From the NCBI RefSeq assembly GCF_002975205.1, contig NZ_PCOC01000001.1, positions 1,364,001-1,428,000 on the forward strand: DNA of 64,000 nucleotides, in the 5' to 3' direction. Below the pieces are notes generated by a model, which had not been told where the DNA came from, did not search any database, and worked only from the letters and a program-made list of their open reading frames with translations. The position numbers and the translations under genes were made by a program. The DNA comes from Ochrobactrum vermis. GTDB taxonomy: Bacteria > Pseudomonadota > Alphaproteobacteria > Rhizobiales > Rhizobiaceae. This document shows, piece by piece, positions 34,305 to 43,364 of the stretch. Positions within the stretch are counted from its first letter, which is position 1; each line of letters starts with the position of its first letter.

Positions 34305-35702
34305 CTATGCTGCGCGCTGTCCGCCATTGCCATTGCCATTACGGCGCTTGCGACGGAACGGGCGTTTCGCTTGTGGAGCTGCTGCTTCGCCGGTTGCATG
34401 AGCGCCCGTACGATGTTCGCCTGACTTCGGCGCTGCACGGCGAGGCTTCTGTGGCATTCCGCCTTTCCGATGCTGGGTCTTCTGTGGCCGTTCGCCCGGA
34501 GCAACGGCCCGAGGAGCCGGTGCCGGTGCAAGCTCCACAGGTGCATCCTTGATTGGAAGCTTGCTGCGCGTCACACGCTCGACCGCTCTCAGCTTGGCTT
34601 CTTCTGCCGCCGGATCGTAGAGCGTGATCGATGCGCCGCTGGCGCCATTGCGGCCGGTGCGGCCAATACGATGCACATAGGTTTCCGGCTCATCCGGCAG
34701 ATCATAGTTCACGACATGGCTGATACCCGGCACGTCGATACCGCGTGCAGCAATGTCGGTTGCGATCAGAATCCGCAGCGATCCGTCACGAAATCCGTTC
34801 AGCGCGCGCTGACGTGCATTCTGCGACTTGTTGCCGTGAATGGCGGCGACTTCATAGCCATCGCGTTCCAGATGGCGGACCACCGCATCGGCACCGTGCT
34901 TCGTGCGAGTGAAGACGATGACCGAACGCATGACCTTGTCACCCAGCAGCGCAGACAGAAGACGGCGCTTCTCCTTGGTAGGCACCGGATGCACAACCTG
35001 CGTGATTTCAGCAGCCGTCGTTCCCTGCGGAGCGACTTCCACGCGTACCGGATCACGCAGCAGGCTTCCGGCCAGCGAGGCGATTTCCTTCGGCATGGTG
35101 GCCGAAAACAATGCGGTCTGGCGCTCGGCGTGGGTCGCCTTCGCAATGCGCTTCACATCGTTGATGAAGCCCATGTCCAGCATACGGTCCGCTTCGTCGA
35201 GAACGAGCCAGCGCGTCTGCGAAAGGTCGACCAGACCGTCACGCATCAGATCGGTCAGACGACCGGGCGTGGCAATCAGAACGTCGATGCCCGGCGCTAT
35301 ACGCTTGATCTGTGACAGCTTGGAAACACCGCCCAGAACAAGCGCGGTCGAAATATGCGCCTGTTTGGAAACATTGCGGATGGTCTGTTCAATCTGCACC
35401 GCGAGTTCACGCGTCGGCGCCAGAATGAGCGCACGCGCAGTCTTCGGGCGGCGCTTGTCGCCGAGCCCCATGATCTTCTGCAGGATCGGCAGGCTGAAAG
35501 CTGCCGTCTTGCCGGAGCCGGTCTGGGCAATACCCAGAATATCACGGCCTTCAAGCTGATGCGGGATCGCCTGCAACTGGATCGGCTTCGGCTCGGTCAT
35601 GCCAGCGGCTTCGACGCCCTTGAGCAAAACGCCGGTAACGCCAAGAGCGGCAAAGCCGCCCGTAATTTCTTTTGTCAATTCAATCTCTTTCGGCGGCACC
35701 AT
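34305..35702 (-). CDS. DEAD-box ATP-dependent RNA helicase (RhlE-like)
   Basis: 465 residues. Motifs in order: EPKPIQLQAIP (Q motif), AQTGSGKT (I), PTRELAVQ (Ia), TPGRL (Ib), DEAD in LVLDEADRMLDMG (II), FSATMP (III), then domain 2 with VFTRTKHGADAVVRHL, ATDIAARGIDVP (V) and HRIGRTGRNG (VI). The tail is basic and ends RKRRNGNGNGGQRAA, as in RhlE proteins that help ribosome assembly or RNA decay. ATG at 35702 is chosen; an in-frame TTG seven codons upstream is the alternative. About 285 bp of leader region precedes it with no clear element seen. Confidence 0.9.
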   Translation of the reverse strand: MVPPKEIELTKEITGGFAALGVTGVLLKGVEAAGMTEPKPIQLQAIPHQLEGRDILGIAQTGSGKTAAFSLPILQKIMGLGDKRRPKTARALILAPTRELAVQIEQTIRNVSKQAHISTALVLGGVSKLSQIKRIAPGIDVLIATPGRLTDLMRDGLVDLSQTRWLVLDEADRMLDMGFINDVKRIAKATHAERQTALFSATMPKEIASLAGSLLRDPVRVEVAPQGTTAAEITQVVHPVPTKEKRRLLSALLGDKVMRSVIVFTRTKHGADAVVRHLERDGYEVAAIHGNKSQNARQRALNGFRDGSLRILIATDIAARGIDVPGISHVVNYDLPDEPETYVHRIGRTGRNGASGASITLYDPAAEEAKLRAVERVTRSKLPIKDAPVELAPAPAPRAVAPGERPQKTQHRKGGMPQKPRRAAPKSGEHRTGAHATGEAAAPQAKRPFRRKRRNGNGNGGQRAA

Positions 35703-35987
35703 GATGTCATGGTCCGCATCCAAATGCCGGTCAAGCGCAACTTGCCGAACTCTATCTGTTCAATGATAACGACGGGACGCCGAAGCTTGTAAACTCCTGG
35801 CGACTTGCGCTGCCGTGCCCGAACATTTTCTCGGGTCTCCCCGCTTCCAGACCATTCCGGAAGACAGAGGCGAGACGCAACAAGTCCAAATGCCGGGAAA
35901 GCCGACGAACACGTCGGCCCATGCGCCTGATGCGGCATATGGGCTATTTGGGGCGAAAAAGCAACCTATTTCGCTTGAACCACGAAA

Positions 35988-37244
35988 TCAGATGATGAAA
36001 TCGGCGAGCACCTGATTGTCCGTAATATCCTGATAGGCCCAGCCGGCTTCTGCAAATTTCTTTTCCAGAAGCTTGAAGTTCGCAGCATTCTTCGTTTCGA
36101 TGCCAATCAGCACGGAACCGAAATTGCGTGCTGATTTCTTGAGATATTCGAAACGCGCAATATCATCTTCGGGTCCCAACAGATCGAGGAACGCACGAAG
36201 CGCACCCGGCCTCTGCGGAAAGCGGAAGATGAAATATTTCTTCAAGCCTTCGAAGCGCAGTGCACGTTCACGCACATCCGGCAACCGTTCGAAATCGAAA
36301 TTGCCGCCCGAAACAACAATGACGACGCGCTTGCCCTTAATATCGCTCTTCTTGAAATCCTTCAGCGCATCGATGCCGAGTGCGCCAGCCGGTTCAAGCA
36401 CAACACCTTCGATATTCAGCATCTCGATAATCGTTGCACAAAGCCGGTTTTCTGGAACCGCTATGACAGTTTTCGGATCAAACCCTTTGAGAAGTTTGAA
36501 GTTTTCCTTCCCGATCTCGGCAACAGCCGCGCCATCGACAAAAGTGTCGACATGCGAGAGCTTGATGCGCTTGCCTGCCTCAAGACTTCCCTTCAGGCTC
36601 GCCGCCCCCTGCGGTTCGATAAAGCGGAAACTCGTCTTCCAGCCCAGATCGGAAACATATTGCGTAACGCCGCCAGACAGTCCGCCGCCACCGACGGGCA
36701 ACAGAATGAAATCAGGTTGCTTTCCTTCCGGCAATTGCCGCTCGATCTCAAGCGCTACCGTTGCCTGCCCCTCGACGATGCGGGGATGATCGAAGGGCGG
36801 TACCATCACGCCCTTATTGCTTGCGGCAAACTCCTGCGAAGCAGCATAGCAAACATCGAATATGTCGCCGACAAGCTTGATTTCGATGAACTCAGCGCCA
36901 AAAGCGCGTGTCTTGTCGATTTTCTGCTGCGGTGTCGTAACAGGCATGAAAACCACGCCCTTGCGGCCAAAATGACGGCAGACAAATGCAAATCCCTGCG
37001 CGTGATTGCCTGCAGAAGCGCAAACGAACACCACATTCTTGTCAGTCGTTTCGACCGCTTTTGAAATGAAATTGAAGGCGCCGCGAATCTTGTAGGACCG
37101 GACCGGAGTGAGATCCTCCCGCTTGAGCCAAATCTCCGCACCGTACTTCCGCGACAGGTAGTCGTTGAGCTGCAGCGACGTTTCGGGAAACAGCGCGCGC
37201 ATCGCCTTTTCGGCCTGGGATACGGATTTGACAAAGACGGTCAT
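35988..37244 (-). CDS. ilvA: Threonine ammonia-lyase (threonine dehydratase)
   Basis: 418-residue PLP enzyme converting threonine to 2-oxobutanoate, the first step of isoleucine synthesis. The PLP lysine is in VRSYKIRGAFNF, the phosphate-binding loop in CASAGNHAQGFA and a serine-rich loop in LPVGGGGLSGG. The C-terminal region (FPQRPGALRAFLDLLG, FGSVLIGIETKNAANFKLLE) resembles an ACT-type regulatory domain. ATG at 37244 gives the family start; 41 upstream in-frame codons are not supported. The length fits the short bacterial form. Confidence 0.9.
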   Translation of the reverse strand: MTVFVKSVSQAEKAMRALFPETSLQLNDYLSRKYGAEIWLKREDLTPVRSYKIRGAFNFISKAVETTDKNVVFVCASAGNHAQGFAFVCRHFGRKGVVFMPVTTPQQKIDKTRAFGAEFIEIKLVGDIFDVCYAASQEFAASNKGVMVPPFDHPRIVEGQATVALEIERQLPEGKQPDFILLPVGGGGLSGGVTQYVSDLGWKTSFRFIEPQGAASLKGSLEAGKRIKLSHVDTFVDGAAVAEIGKENFKLLKGFDPKTVIAVPENRLCATIIEMLNIEGVVLEPAGALGIDALKDFKKSDIKGKRVVIVVSGGNFDFERLPDVRERALRFEGLKKYFIFRFPQRPGALRAFLDLLGPEDDIARFEYLKKSARNFGSVLIGIETKNAANFKLLEKKFAEAGWAYQDITDNQVLADFII

Positions 37245-37443
37245 TATTCGACTTTCTGCATTTCCTGCTGGATTTCGCCCATCGCTACATGGGTTTGACA
37301 ATGCAGACAAGGTTGAAGCTCGCCAGACAGGCAAATCAACGATTTGGAGTAAGCATATATTCGGCAATGCTAACTGTTGATGTTAACAGGCTTTGTGGCT
37401 TGAATTGATGATACAAATCATGACATAGACAATGGCAATCGCT

Positions 37444-37529
37444 GCGGTCGTGGCGAAATTGGTATACGCAACGGACTTAAAATCCGTCGTCTTTTAGACT
37501 TGCGGGTTCAAGTCCCGCCGACCGCACCA
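37444..37529 (+). tRNA. tRNA-Leu (anticodon UAA)
   Basis: Acceptor stem GCGGTCG pairs with CGACCGC at the 3' end; the T arm reads GCGGGTTCAAGTCCCGC. The anticodon arm ACGGA-CTTAAAA-TCCGT gives UAA. The long variable arm TCGTCTTTTAGACT is a class II feature of leucine tRNAs. The CCA end is encoded. Confidence 0.95.
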
Positions 37530-37642
37530 CTTTCTCTTTTTGTCCTTTGTTTTTCCGTTATCCGTAACCGGTAGCCTCGCCTTGGCGGCTTGCTGCCCTA
37601 TCCTCCTGTGCTCCCCTAATTGAAACAGATGCAGACGGAACA

Positions 37643-38509
37643 ATGGAAGAGCAAGCCACACAGCTGATCGCAAATACAAACGCATTCGTCCTCCAGATCT
37701 ACGACCTTCTCATACGGTATTCAGTCTCCACTATCGGAGCGCTGATTATCCTTTGTGTGGGCTGGATATTGGCCGGGCTCCTTCAGAAATGGACCACACA
37801 GTCACTTTCGAAAATTCGCGGTTTCGACCAGACGCTGGTCGGGTTCTTCGGCGCAGTTGTCCGATACGGCGTACTCATCATCATTCTGGTCATGGTTCTC
37901 GGACAATTTGGTATCCAGACCGCGTCCATTCTCGCAGCCCTCGGCGCAATCGGTCTCGCAATCGGCCTTGCGCTTCAGGGCACGCTGCAAAACATCGCAG
38001 CAGGCATTATGCTTCTGGTCCTTCGACCATTTCGCGTTGGTGAATACATCAGTGCAGGCACCGTTGTCGGCACAGTACAAGACGTTGGCTTGTTCGCGAC
38101 GGAGCTTAAGACCGGCGACGGCCTTTTCGTGCTGGCCCCAAACTCCTCGCTCTGGAATACGCCTGTGACCAACTACAGCCGCATGAAAACCCGCATGCAC
38201 GATTTCAAGGTCGGGATCGGCTATGAAGACGATATCGATCAGGCATTCACGATCATGAAGAAAGTCATTGAAGATCAGGAAGGGGTACTTTCAACACCCG
38301 CACCAGCCTATTTCGTATCGCAACTGGGCGATAATGCTGTTGTTCTCAGTGCCAACTACTGGATAAACAGCGCAAATTACGCGCAGGTATCACGCCATAC
38401 GATCAAAGCGGTGAAGATCGAATTCGACAAAGCGAAGATCAATATCCCCTATCCGCAAATGACCTATCACGTTGTAGAAAAAGATAATAAAATAGAAAGC
38501 ACTAAGTAA
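37643..38509 (+). CDS. Small mechanosensitive channel (MscS family)
   Basis: 288 residues, inner-membrane tension-gated pore protecting against hypo-osmotic shock. Three transmembrane helices: about residues 20-45 (VSTIGALIILCVGWILAGLL), 65-90 and the pore helix 95-125 with IGLAIGLALQGTLQNIAAGIML. The cytoplasmic beta domain follows with FRVGEYISAGTVVGTVQDVGLFATEL and PNSSLWNTPVTNYS. Order and length match E. coli MscS. It stands just after tRNA-Leu. Confidence 0.92.
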   Translation: MEEQATQLIANTNAFVLQIYDLLIRYSVSTIGALIILCVGWILAGLLQKWTTQSLSKIRGFDQTLVGFFGAVVRYGVLIIILVMVLGQFGIQTASILAALGAIGLAIGLALQGTLQNIAAGIMLLVLRPFRVGEYISAGTVVGTVQDVGLFATELKTGDGLFVLAPNSSLWNTPVTNYSRMKTRMHDFKVGIGYEDDIDQAFTIMKKVIEDQEGVLSTPAPAYFVSQLGDNAVVLSANYWINSANYAQVSRHTIKAVKIEFDKAKINIPYPQMTYHVVEKDNKIESTK

Positions 38510-38529
38510 GCTTCCTAACTGATTACATA

Positions 38530-38558
38530 AAAAGCCGCAGGTTCAATCTGCGGCTTTT
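38530..38558. terminator. Bidirectional terminator between mscS-type gene and wrbA
   Basis: AAAAGCCGCAG and CTGCGGCTTTT form an 11-bp arm pair around a 7-base loop. It serves converging genes on both strands. Confidence 0.85.
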
Positions 38559-38575
38559 CCATGCCTCGTATGCGC

Positions 38576-39175
38576 TTAGCCATGCAACTTGGCGGTAATT
38601 TCCGCGACGCGTTTGCCCTGGAAGCGGGCACCGTCCAGTTCCTGTTCCGACGGCTGGCGTGAACCGTCACCATCTGCAGTGGTAGTCATGCCATATGGGG
38701 CACCACCACGCACCACGTCATTGCCCATCTGCCCCTGATAGGCGTAGGAAAGCGGAACGATAATCATGCCATGATGCTGCATCTGCCATTGTGTGGAAAT
38801 CAGCGCCAGTTCCGCGCCACCATGCTGTGTGGCTGTAGAAACTATCGCCGATCCTACCTTGTTAATGAGAGCGCCCTTCGCCCAAAGCCCGCCAGTCTGG
38901 TCGAGGAAATTCTTCATCTGGGCCGCCATCATGCCGTAGCGGGTAGCCGTACCAATGATGACGGCGTCGTAATCCGCAAGCTCGCCCGGCGTTGCAATGG
39001 GCGCGTCCTGGTCAATCTTATAGTGCGAAGCCTTCGCGACATCGGGGGGAACCAGTTCCGGAACCCGTTTGACGGTGACATCCGCGCCGCCTTCCCGCGC
39101 CCCTTCAGCAGCAGCCTTGGCCATTTTTTCCATGTGACCATAGGCCGAATAATACAGCACCAGCACTTTAACCAT
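38576..39175 (-). CDS. wrbA: NAD(P)H:quinone oxidoreductase WrbA
   Basis: 199-residue FMN flavodoxin-like enzyme reducing quinones in a two-electron step, giving oxidative-stress protection. The FMN phosphate loop is [18 protein letters not shown]. The second loop is [24 protein letters not shown], the WrbA hallmark, followed by [11 protein letters not shown] and the terminal [20 protein letters not shown] precedes the ATG by 8 bases. Confidence 0.95.
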   Translation of the reverse strand: MVKVLVLYYSAYGHMEKMAKAAAEGAREGGADVTVKRVPELVPPDVAKASHYKIDQDAPIATPGELADYDAVIIGTATRYGMMAAQMKNFLDQTGGLWAKGALINKVGSAIVSTATQHGGAELALISTQWQMQHHGMIIVPLSYAYQGQMGNDVVRGGAPYGMTTTADGDGSRQPSEQELDGARFQGKRVAEITAKLHG

Positions 39176-39346
39176 GTGACGTCTCCATATCCCGATTTGC
39201 GAGGCCCGGACCTCGACAGGTTCAATTAGGGGAGCGGTCTTCTTTGGAAAGGCGCTACTTCTTGCAAACGAATAAAATGCTCAAATAAAGCAGTTGCAGC
39301 CTTGTCCTGCTGGCGCTTAACTGATGTCAGAAAATGGAGTCTGGAT

Positions 39347-40105
39347 ATGACGAACAATCCGCAGCAAGCCGTCAAGGCCGCCATGCTGGCAATTGGCGAC
39401 GAGCTTCTCTCAGGCCGCACCAAGGACAAGAATATCGGGCATCTTGCCGATGTCCTGACAGCGGCAGGAATCGATCTCAAGGAAGTACGGATTGTTCCAG
39501 ATGAAGAAATCGCCATCGTAGCCGCTCTCAATGCGCTGCGACCGCATTATGATTATGTCTTCACGTCTGGTGGAATTGGCCCTACCCATGACGACATCAC
39601 CGCCGATGCAGTGTCTGCAGCCTTTGGTGTTCCATGCATCTATGATGAGAAGGCCATGAAGCTGCTGGGCGACAATTACGCGAAACGTGGGCTGGAGTTC
39701 ACTGACTCGCGCAAGCGCATGGCGCGCATGCCGGAAGGGTCGGAACACATATCAAACCCGATTTCTGCCGCGCCCGGTTTTCATATCGGCAATGTCTATG
39801 TGATGGCCGGTGTACCGTCTGTATTTCAGGCGATGCTGGACAATGTCCTGCCCACATTGAAGACCGGTCGCAAGCTTCTGTCCAGGTCGGTACTTTGTCC
39901 GTTCGGCGAAGGTGTGATCGGCGCTCCGCTGACGGAAATCCAAAAGGAAAATCCCGATACGATCATCGGTTCCTATCCGAAATTCGAGAATGGTCGTTTC
40001 AGTACCGAACTTGTCGTGCGCGGGAGCGATCCCGAAAAAATCGATACGGCAATCCATGCAATCGAAAAAATGATCTCGTCGCTCGAAACAGAAGGCGCCG
40101 CTTAA
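39347..40105 (+). CDS. CinA-like / MoaB-type molybdopterin-binding domain protein
   Basis: 252 residues of the competence/damage-inducible protein A N-terminal type. Conserved ML AIGDELLSGRTKDKN and FTSGGIGPTHDDITADAVSAAFG form the molybdopterin-binding (MoCF) fold. NPISAAPGFHIGNVYVMAGVPSVFQAML is typical of CinA. The C-terminal deamidase domain of full CinA is absent, so this is the stand-alone form common in alphaproteobacteria. ATG at 39347 is supported by GGAG upstream and by the conserved start. Confidence 0.87.
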   Translation: MTNNPQQAVKAAMLAIGDELLSGRTKDKNIGHLADVLTAAGIDLKEVRIVPDEEIAIVAALNALRPHYDYVFTSGGIGPTHDDITADAVSAAFGVPCIYDEKAMKLLGDNYAKRGLEFTDSRKRMARMPEGSEHISNPISAAPGFHIGNVYVMAGVPSVFQAMLDNVLPTLKTGRKLLSRSVLCPFGEGVIGAPLTEIQKENPDTIIGSYPKFENGRFSTELVVRGSDPEKIDTAIHAIEKMISSLETEGAA

Positions 40106-40181
40106 TCCTCTGCAACCTTTTGCCCGCGCAACTCGTTGCACTATATGCTAAAATAGAAACACAGCCGGAAGGAGTTCGGTC

Positions 40182-41027
40182 ATGTCCTACAAGACGGTGG
40201 TTGCCTATTCTCGCAGCGAAGCCGAGTTGAAACGGGTTGTGTCTGCCGTTGGGCTTCTAAAGCAGAAAGTGCCCGATATTCACGTCATCGGGCTTTATTC
40301 AATACCGTCACCCATCGTCTATGCCGACCCGAATGGCTTCATCGATCCTGGCATGTTTGAGCTGCATGACAAACAGCATAAGGAACTGTCAGAAAGACTG
40401 AAACGTGTCTTTGAGGAAGAGATGCGTCGTCAGGGCACCAACTACGAATATCGCATCACGCGTTCGGAAACAGGCACAGCCGCAGACGGCGTGCTCACTG
40501 CATGTCTTGGAGCTGAATTGCTGGTCGCCGGACAACCCGATCCGGACGATCCCGCCACCAATGACGAAACTGCCGATACGATCGTTTTCAACTCCAGTTG
40601 TCCCGTTCTGCTGGTTCCCTATGCACCAGTGCTGCCGATGGTTTCGCTCGATCGCATCGTTGTCGCCTTTAACGGCAAGCGGGAAGCGGCCCGTGCTGCT
40701 TTCGACGCCCTGCCTTTGATGAAGCATGCAGACAGAACGGAAATCGTGTGGATCGATCCGCCGGAAATTGAAGGCGAAGATCAAGCTTTGGCAAGCCACG
40801 ATATAGCAGAGGCATTGTCGCGGCATGGTATTAACGTGACTCCCGCCGCAATTGCGTCGAACGGACGCTATGCGCAGGACGCGCTACGGGAGCATATCGT
40901 CGCTGAACGTTCTGATCTTCTCGTGATGGGCGCCTACAGCCATTCCCGACTGCGAGAACTGGTTTTTGGCGGGGTAACGCGTTCCATGCTGAATGAGTTG
41001 CCAATCCTCACACTGTTCTCGCGTTAG
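40182..41027 (+). CDS. Universal stress protein with two tandem UspA-like domains
   Basis: 281 residues. The N-terminal half (1-145) carries TVVAYSRSEAELKRVVSAVGLL and ends SSCPVLLVPYAP. The C-terminal half starts IVVAFNGKREAARAAFDALP and ends SDLLVMGAYSHSRLRELVFGGVTRSMLNELPILTLF, with a G-2x-G-9x-G-S/T-like nucleotide loop in the second domain only. GGAAGGAG precedes the ATG. Such proteins aid survival in stress; the client is unknown. Confidence 0.9.
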   Translation: MSYKTVVAYSRSEAELKRVVSAVGLLKQKVPDIHVIGLYSIPSPIVYADPNGFIDPGMFELHDKQHKELSERLKRVFEEEMRRQGTNYEYRITRSETGTAADGVLTACLGAELLVAGQPDPDDPATNDETADTIVFNSSCPVLLVPYAPVLPMVSLDRIVVAFNGKREAARAAFDALPLMKHADRTEIVWIDPPEIEGEDQALASHDIAEALSRHGINVTPAAIASNGRYAQDALREHIVAERSDLLVMGAYSHSRLRELVFGGVTRSMLNELPILTLFSR

Positions 41028-41116
41028 AAGGCGCCATTGAAGCCAGTTTGATCCAACAACTGCCATGTGATGACACGACAGGCTTGCAAGAACACCATTT
41101 TTGCGGTTATCAGCAT

Positions 41117-41145
41117 CACCCGGCGCTGACTGTGCCGGGTGGAGA
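41117..41145 (+). terminator. Probable terminator after the universal stress gene
   Basis: CACCCGGC pairs with GCCGGGTG over a 9-base loop; a few T follow about 7 bases later. It could alternatively belong to the leader of the next gene. Confidence 0.45.
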
Positions 41146-41298
41146 GCCTTTTCCGCCCCCGCTGCCCGTCAAAAATGGGCGCGGATGAAGAAAAGCTGCA
41201 GATCCTGACAGTTACAGCGCTTGGCAGACCGTCATAGCGCATTTTTGGTTTTTACAGGTCCGGAGAACGAATTCCGGATCGTTCCACGGAGCGTTTCG

Positions 41299-41796
41299 AT
41301 GTCCTTGCCAGATAAAGCCTTTCCCGTTTCCTGGGATCAGTTCCACCGCGATGCTCGCGCCCTCGCCTGGCGGATCGCCGGGATGAATCGCGAATGGCAC
41401 GCAATTGTAGCTATCACGCGTGGCGGCCTGGTCCCGGCGGCCATTGTTTGTCGCGAGCTCGGCATTCGCCTCATCGAAACCGTCTGCATTGCTTCCTATC
41501 ATGATTACACGTCGCAGGGTGACATGCAGATCCTCAAAGGCGTGAGCGAAAAGCTTTTGGAAAATGGCGGAGAAGGCGTCATCGTCGTTGACGATCTGAC
41601 CGATACGGGCAAGACCGCAGCCATCGTGCGCGAAATGATGCCGAAGGCACATTTTGCAACTGTCTATGCCAAGCCGAAAGGCCGCCCTCTGATCGATACT
41701 TTCGTAACAGAAGTATCGCAAGACACCTGGATCTACTTCCCTTGGGATATGGGTTTCACCTACCAGGAGCCGATTGCCGGCGGAAAGCGTGGCTGA
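41299..41796 (+). CDS. gpt: Xanthine phosphoribosyltransferase
   Basis: 165 residues, purine salvage enzyme using PRPP to convert xanthine and guanine to nucleotides. The PRPP loop is [17 protein letters not shown], the purine side carries [15 protein letters not shown] and [15 protein letters not shown], and the C-terminal DTWIYFPWD fits E. coli Gpt. ATG at 41299 follows GGAGC; the in-frame extension 26 codons upstream is not conserved. Confidence 0.93.
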   Translation: MSLPDKAFPVSWDQFHRDARALAWRIAGMNREWHAIVAITRGGLVPAAIVCRELGIRLIETVCIASYHDYTSQGDMQILKGVSEKLLENGGEGVIVVDDLTDTGKTAAIVREMMPKAHFATVYAKPKGRPLIDTFVTEVSQDTWIYFPWDMGFTYQEPIAGGKRG

Positions 41797-41902
41797 AGCC
41801 AAACCTGACGGAATTGAAGCGACGAATGCATTAGGATGCGCCTGCGATAAAACTGGCAGCTTTAATCCGTCAGATCAAAACGCTGAGAAACGAAAACAAA
41901 TG

Positions 41903-41944
41903 AATGCGATTGCGGTGACATTTCTGCCGCAATCGCATTTTATT
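41903..41944 (+). terminator. Strong terminator after gpt
   Basis: AATGCGATTGCGG pairs with CCGCAATCGCATT around an 11-base loop and is followed by TTATT. The 13-bp stem is the longest in the window. Confidence 0.85.
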
Positions 41945-42133
41945 GAAAGTGCAACGAAATAACGCCGATCAAGGGCGGATCGCCTTTCCAAAGCTGCCAT
42001 CCCATCCCGAAATTTTAGTAATACCTTTAAAATAAAAGCTTTTTTCCGATATTTTCAAAGGTCTGTTGCCCAACTAATCAGTTGTTATTTCGGCGAATCG
42101 GATCATGTTATAAAGAAAAAAGGGGATTTCGCG

Positions 42134-42622
42134 GTGAAGGCGCAGGCAAAACAACCGATTGCAACCGAAAAGCGTATTCTGACGCCTTCCGGTCGTTTGC
42201 AGCAGGTTGCGGCACTTGTTTATCGTCGCGATATGGGTGCCCTCAAGGTTCTCGTTATCACAAGCCGCGGCACGGGCCGCTGGATCATTCCCAAGGGCTG
42301 GCCACAAGTTGGGCGCACGCTGGCGGAAACAGCACTTCGCGAAGCATATGAAGAGGCTGGCATCCGCGGTGAAGTCTCCCCAACGCCTATCGGCAGTTTC
42401 TGTTACTGCAAGACAGATCTTCCGCCTGAACGCATAAACCAGTTCACGGCAGCCGTATTCGCCGTGCAGTTCAACGGCCAGGAAAAAGACTGGCCTGAGC
42501 GCGATCAGCGCATTTGCGAATGGGTATCGCCGCAGGAAGCGGCAGATCGCGTCGAAGAGACTGAGCTGAAGCAGATATTGAACCAGTTTGGTGATTCGGG
42601 AATCGCTGCGGCTGCAGAGTAA
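42134..42622 (+). CDS. NUDIX hydrolase (DIPP-like subgroup)
   Basis: 162 residues cutting nucleoside-diphosphate-X type compounds. The NUDIX region reads PKGWPQVGRTLAETALREAY then EEAG. The conserved upstream Glu of the classic box (G-5x-E) appears to be replaced, as in DIPP-type rhizobial members. Its partner residues RE..EE.G are kept. GTG at 42134 follows AAGGGGA. The substrate is unknown; oxidised nucleotides or diphosphoinositol polyphosphates are possible. Confidence 0.85.
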   Translation: MKAQAKQPIATEKRILTPSGRLQQVAALVYRRDMGALKVLVITSRGTGRWIIPKGWPQVGRTLAETALREAYEEAGIRGEVSPTPIGSFCYCKTDLPPERINQFTAAVFAVQFNGQEKDWPERDQRICEWVSPQEAADRVEETELKQILNQFGDSGIAAAAE

Positions 42623-43364
42623 GCAGTTCGCAGGCCGTCCGTAACGTGACATGCCCCGGATTATGATCCCTTTGCAGCGATTTCCTCTTTCCATAGTGCA
42701 TATGGCCGGAATTATTTCGTAAATCGCTAATGAATGCCGCCGCGCTATCTCCCAAAATCATATAGTCGGCTTGCTTCACAAAAGTGTCGCTTCTCCCCGT
42801 TATCCACATTTGCCCCAAGCGGTTACGCACAATATCTAGATGCTGGAGCGCTGCAGCAAACCATTGCTTGACGCTCGCAGCCGAGTCGTTTTTTATAAGG
42901 CTATCGTTGCGTAAGTAGCGTAATCGGATGTTGTAATCTGCCGGTCTTTTTTTTCGGTCAAGTTGAGTATCGAACGGGCGTTGCGCTTTAAAAGCGCGGT
43001 TTTCGCTCGGTATTTTTTGCGCCCTGGATCTGGGGGTGCACGCCACTGGAGAAGCAGGTGCGACATCGAGCAAAAACAGCGTTAACACTAGATTTAGTAT
43101 TTGCGCTCATGATCTGTACAAGATAAGGTATTTCTCGTTCTGCTGATTTTTGACTGCGACAGTGCCAGCAAGGTTGCAATTGAGCTCCCCTGAGGCGTTT
43201 TTTCGTGGGCTTTAGATGAGGTGGAAGCGGATTTCCGGGAGTTTTCTCCCCAACAGCACGCTCCTCCCCCTAGAAGAGCTGTTTTGACAGAGACGCGATA
43301 CAAACAGACCGTGACTGAAAACCGTCACTAGAGCTACTATATATAGAACGTTTGGATGGGACAG
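42623..43364. other. Long intergenic region before nrdJ
   Basis: About 740 bp without a supported gene. A minus-strand frame (42471-43088) exists but overlaps the NUDIX gene and has no recognisable motif. A palindrome at 43337-43346 close to the nrdJ start is a possible NrdR site. I looked for cobalamin-riboswitch core sequences, since NrdJ needs B12, and found no convincing one. Confidence 0.45.
43337..43346. promoter_or_regulatory. Possible NrdR box upstream of nrdJ
   Basis: CTATATATAG, a 10-bp palindrome in the context GCTACTATATATAGAAC, resembles the core of NrdR boxes (ACAC-A/T-ATAT-A/T-GTGT) that repress ribonucleotide reductase genes. NrdR usually needs two boxes about 31 bp apart. 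A convincing second one was not seen, so this is tentative. Confidence 0.4.

Noticed and set aside
41774..41962. 62-codon frame after gpt
   Set aside because: Overlaps the gpt end, ends within the terminator hairpin, no ribosome-binding site or conservation signal.
42960..43080. Cobalamin-riboswitch-like GCCACTGG near a hairpin before nrdJ
   Set aside because: The second conserved B12-box block is missing and the distance to nrdJ is large.
42471..43088. 205-codon minus-strand frame overlapping the NUDIX gene
   Set aside because: Overlaps a well-supported gene by 150 bp, has irregular composition and no recognisable motif; left as unexplained intergenic sequence.
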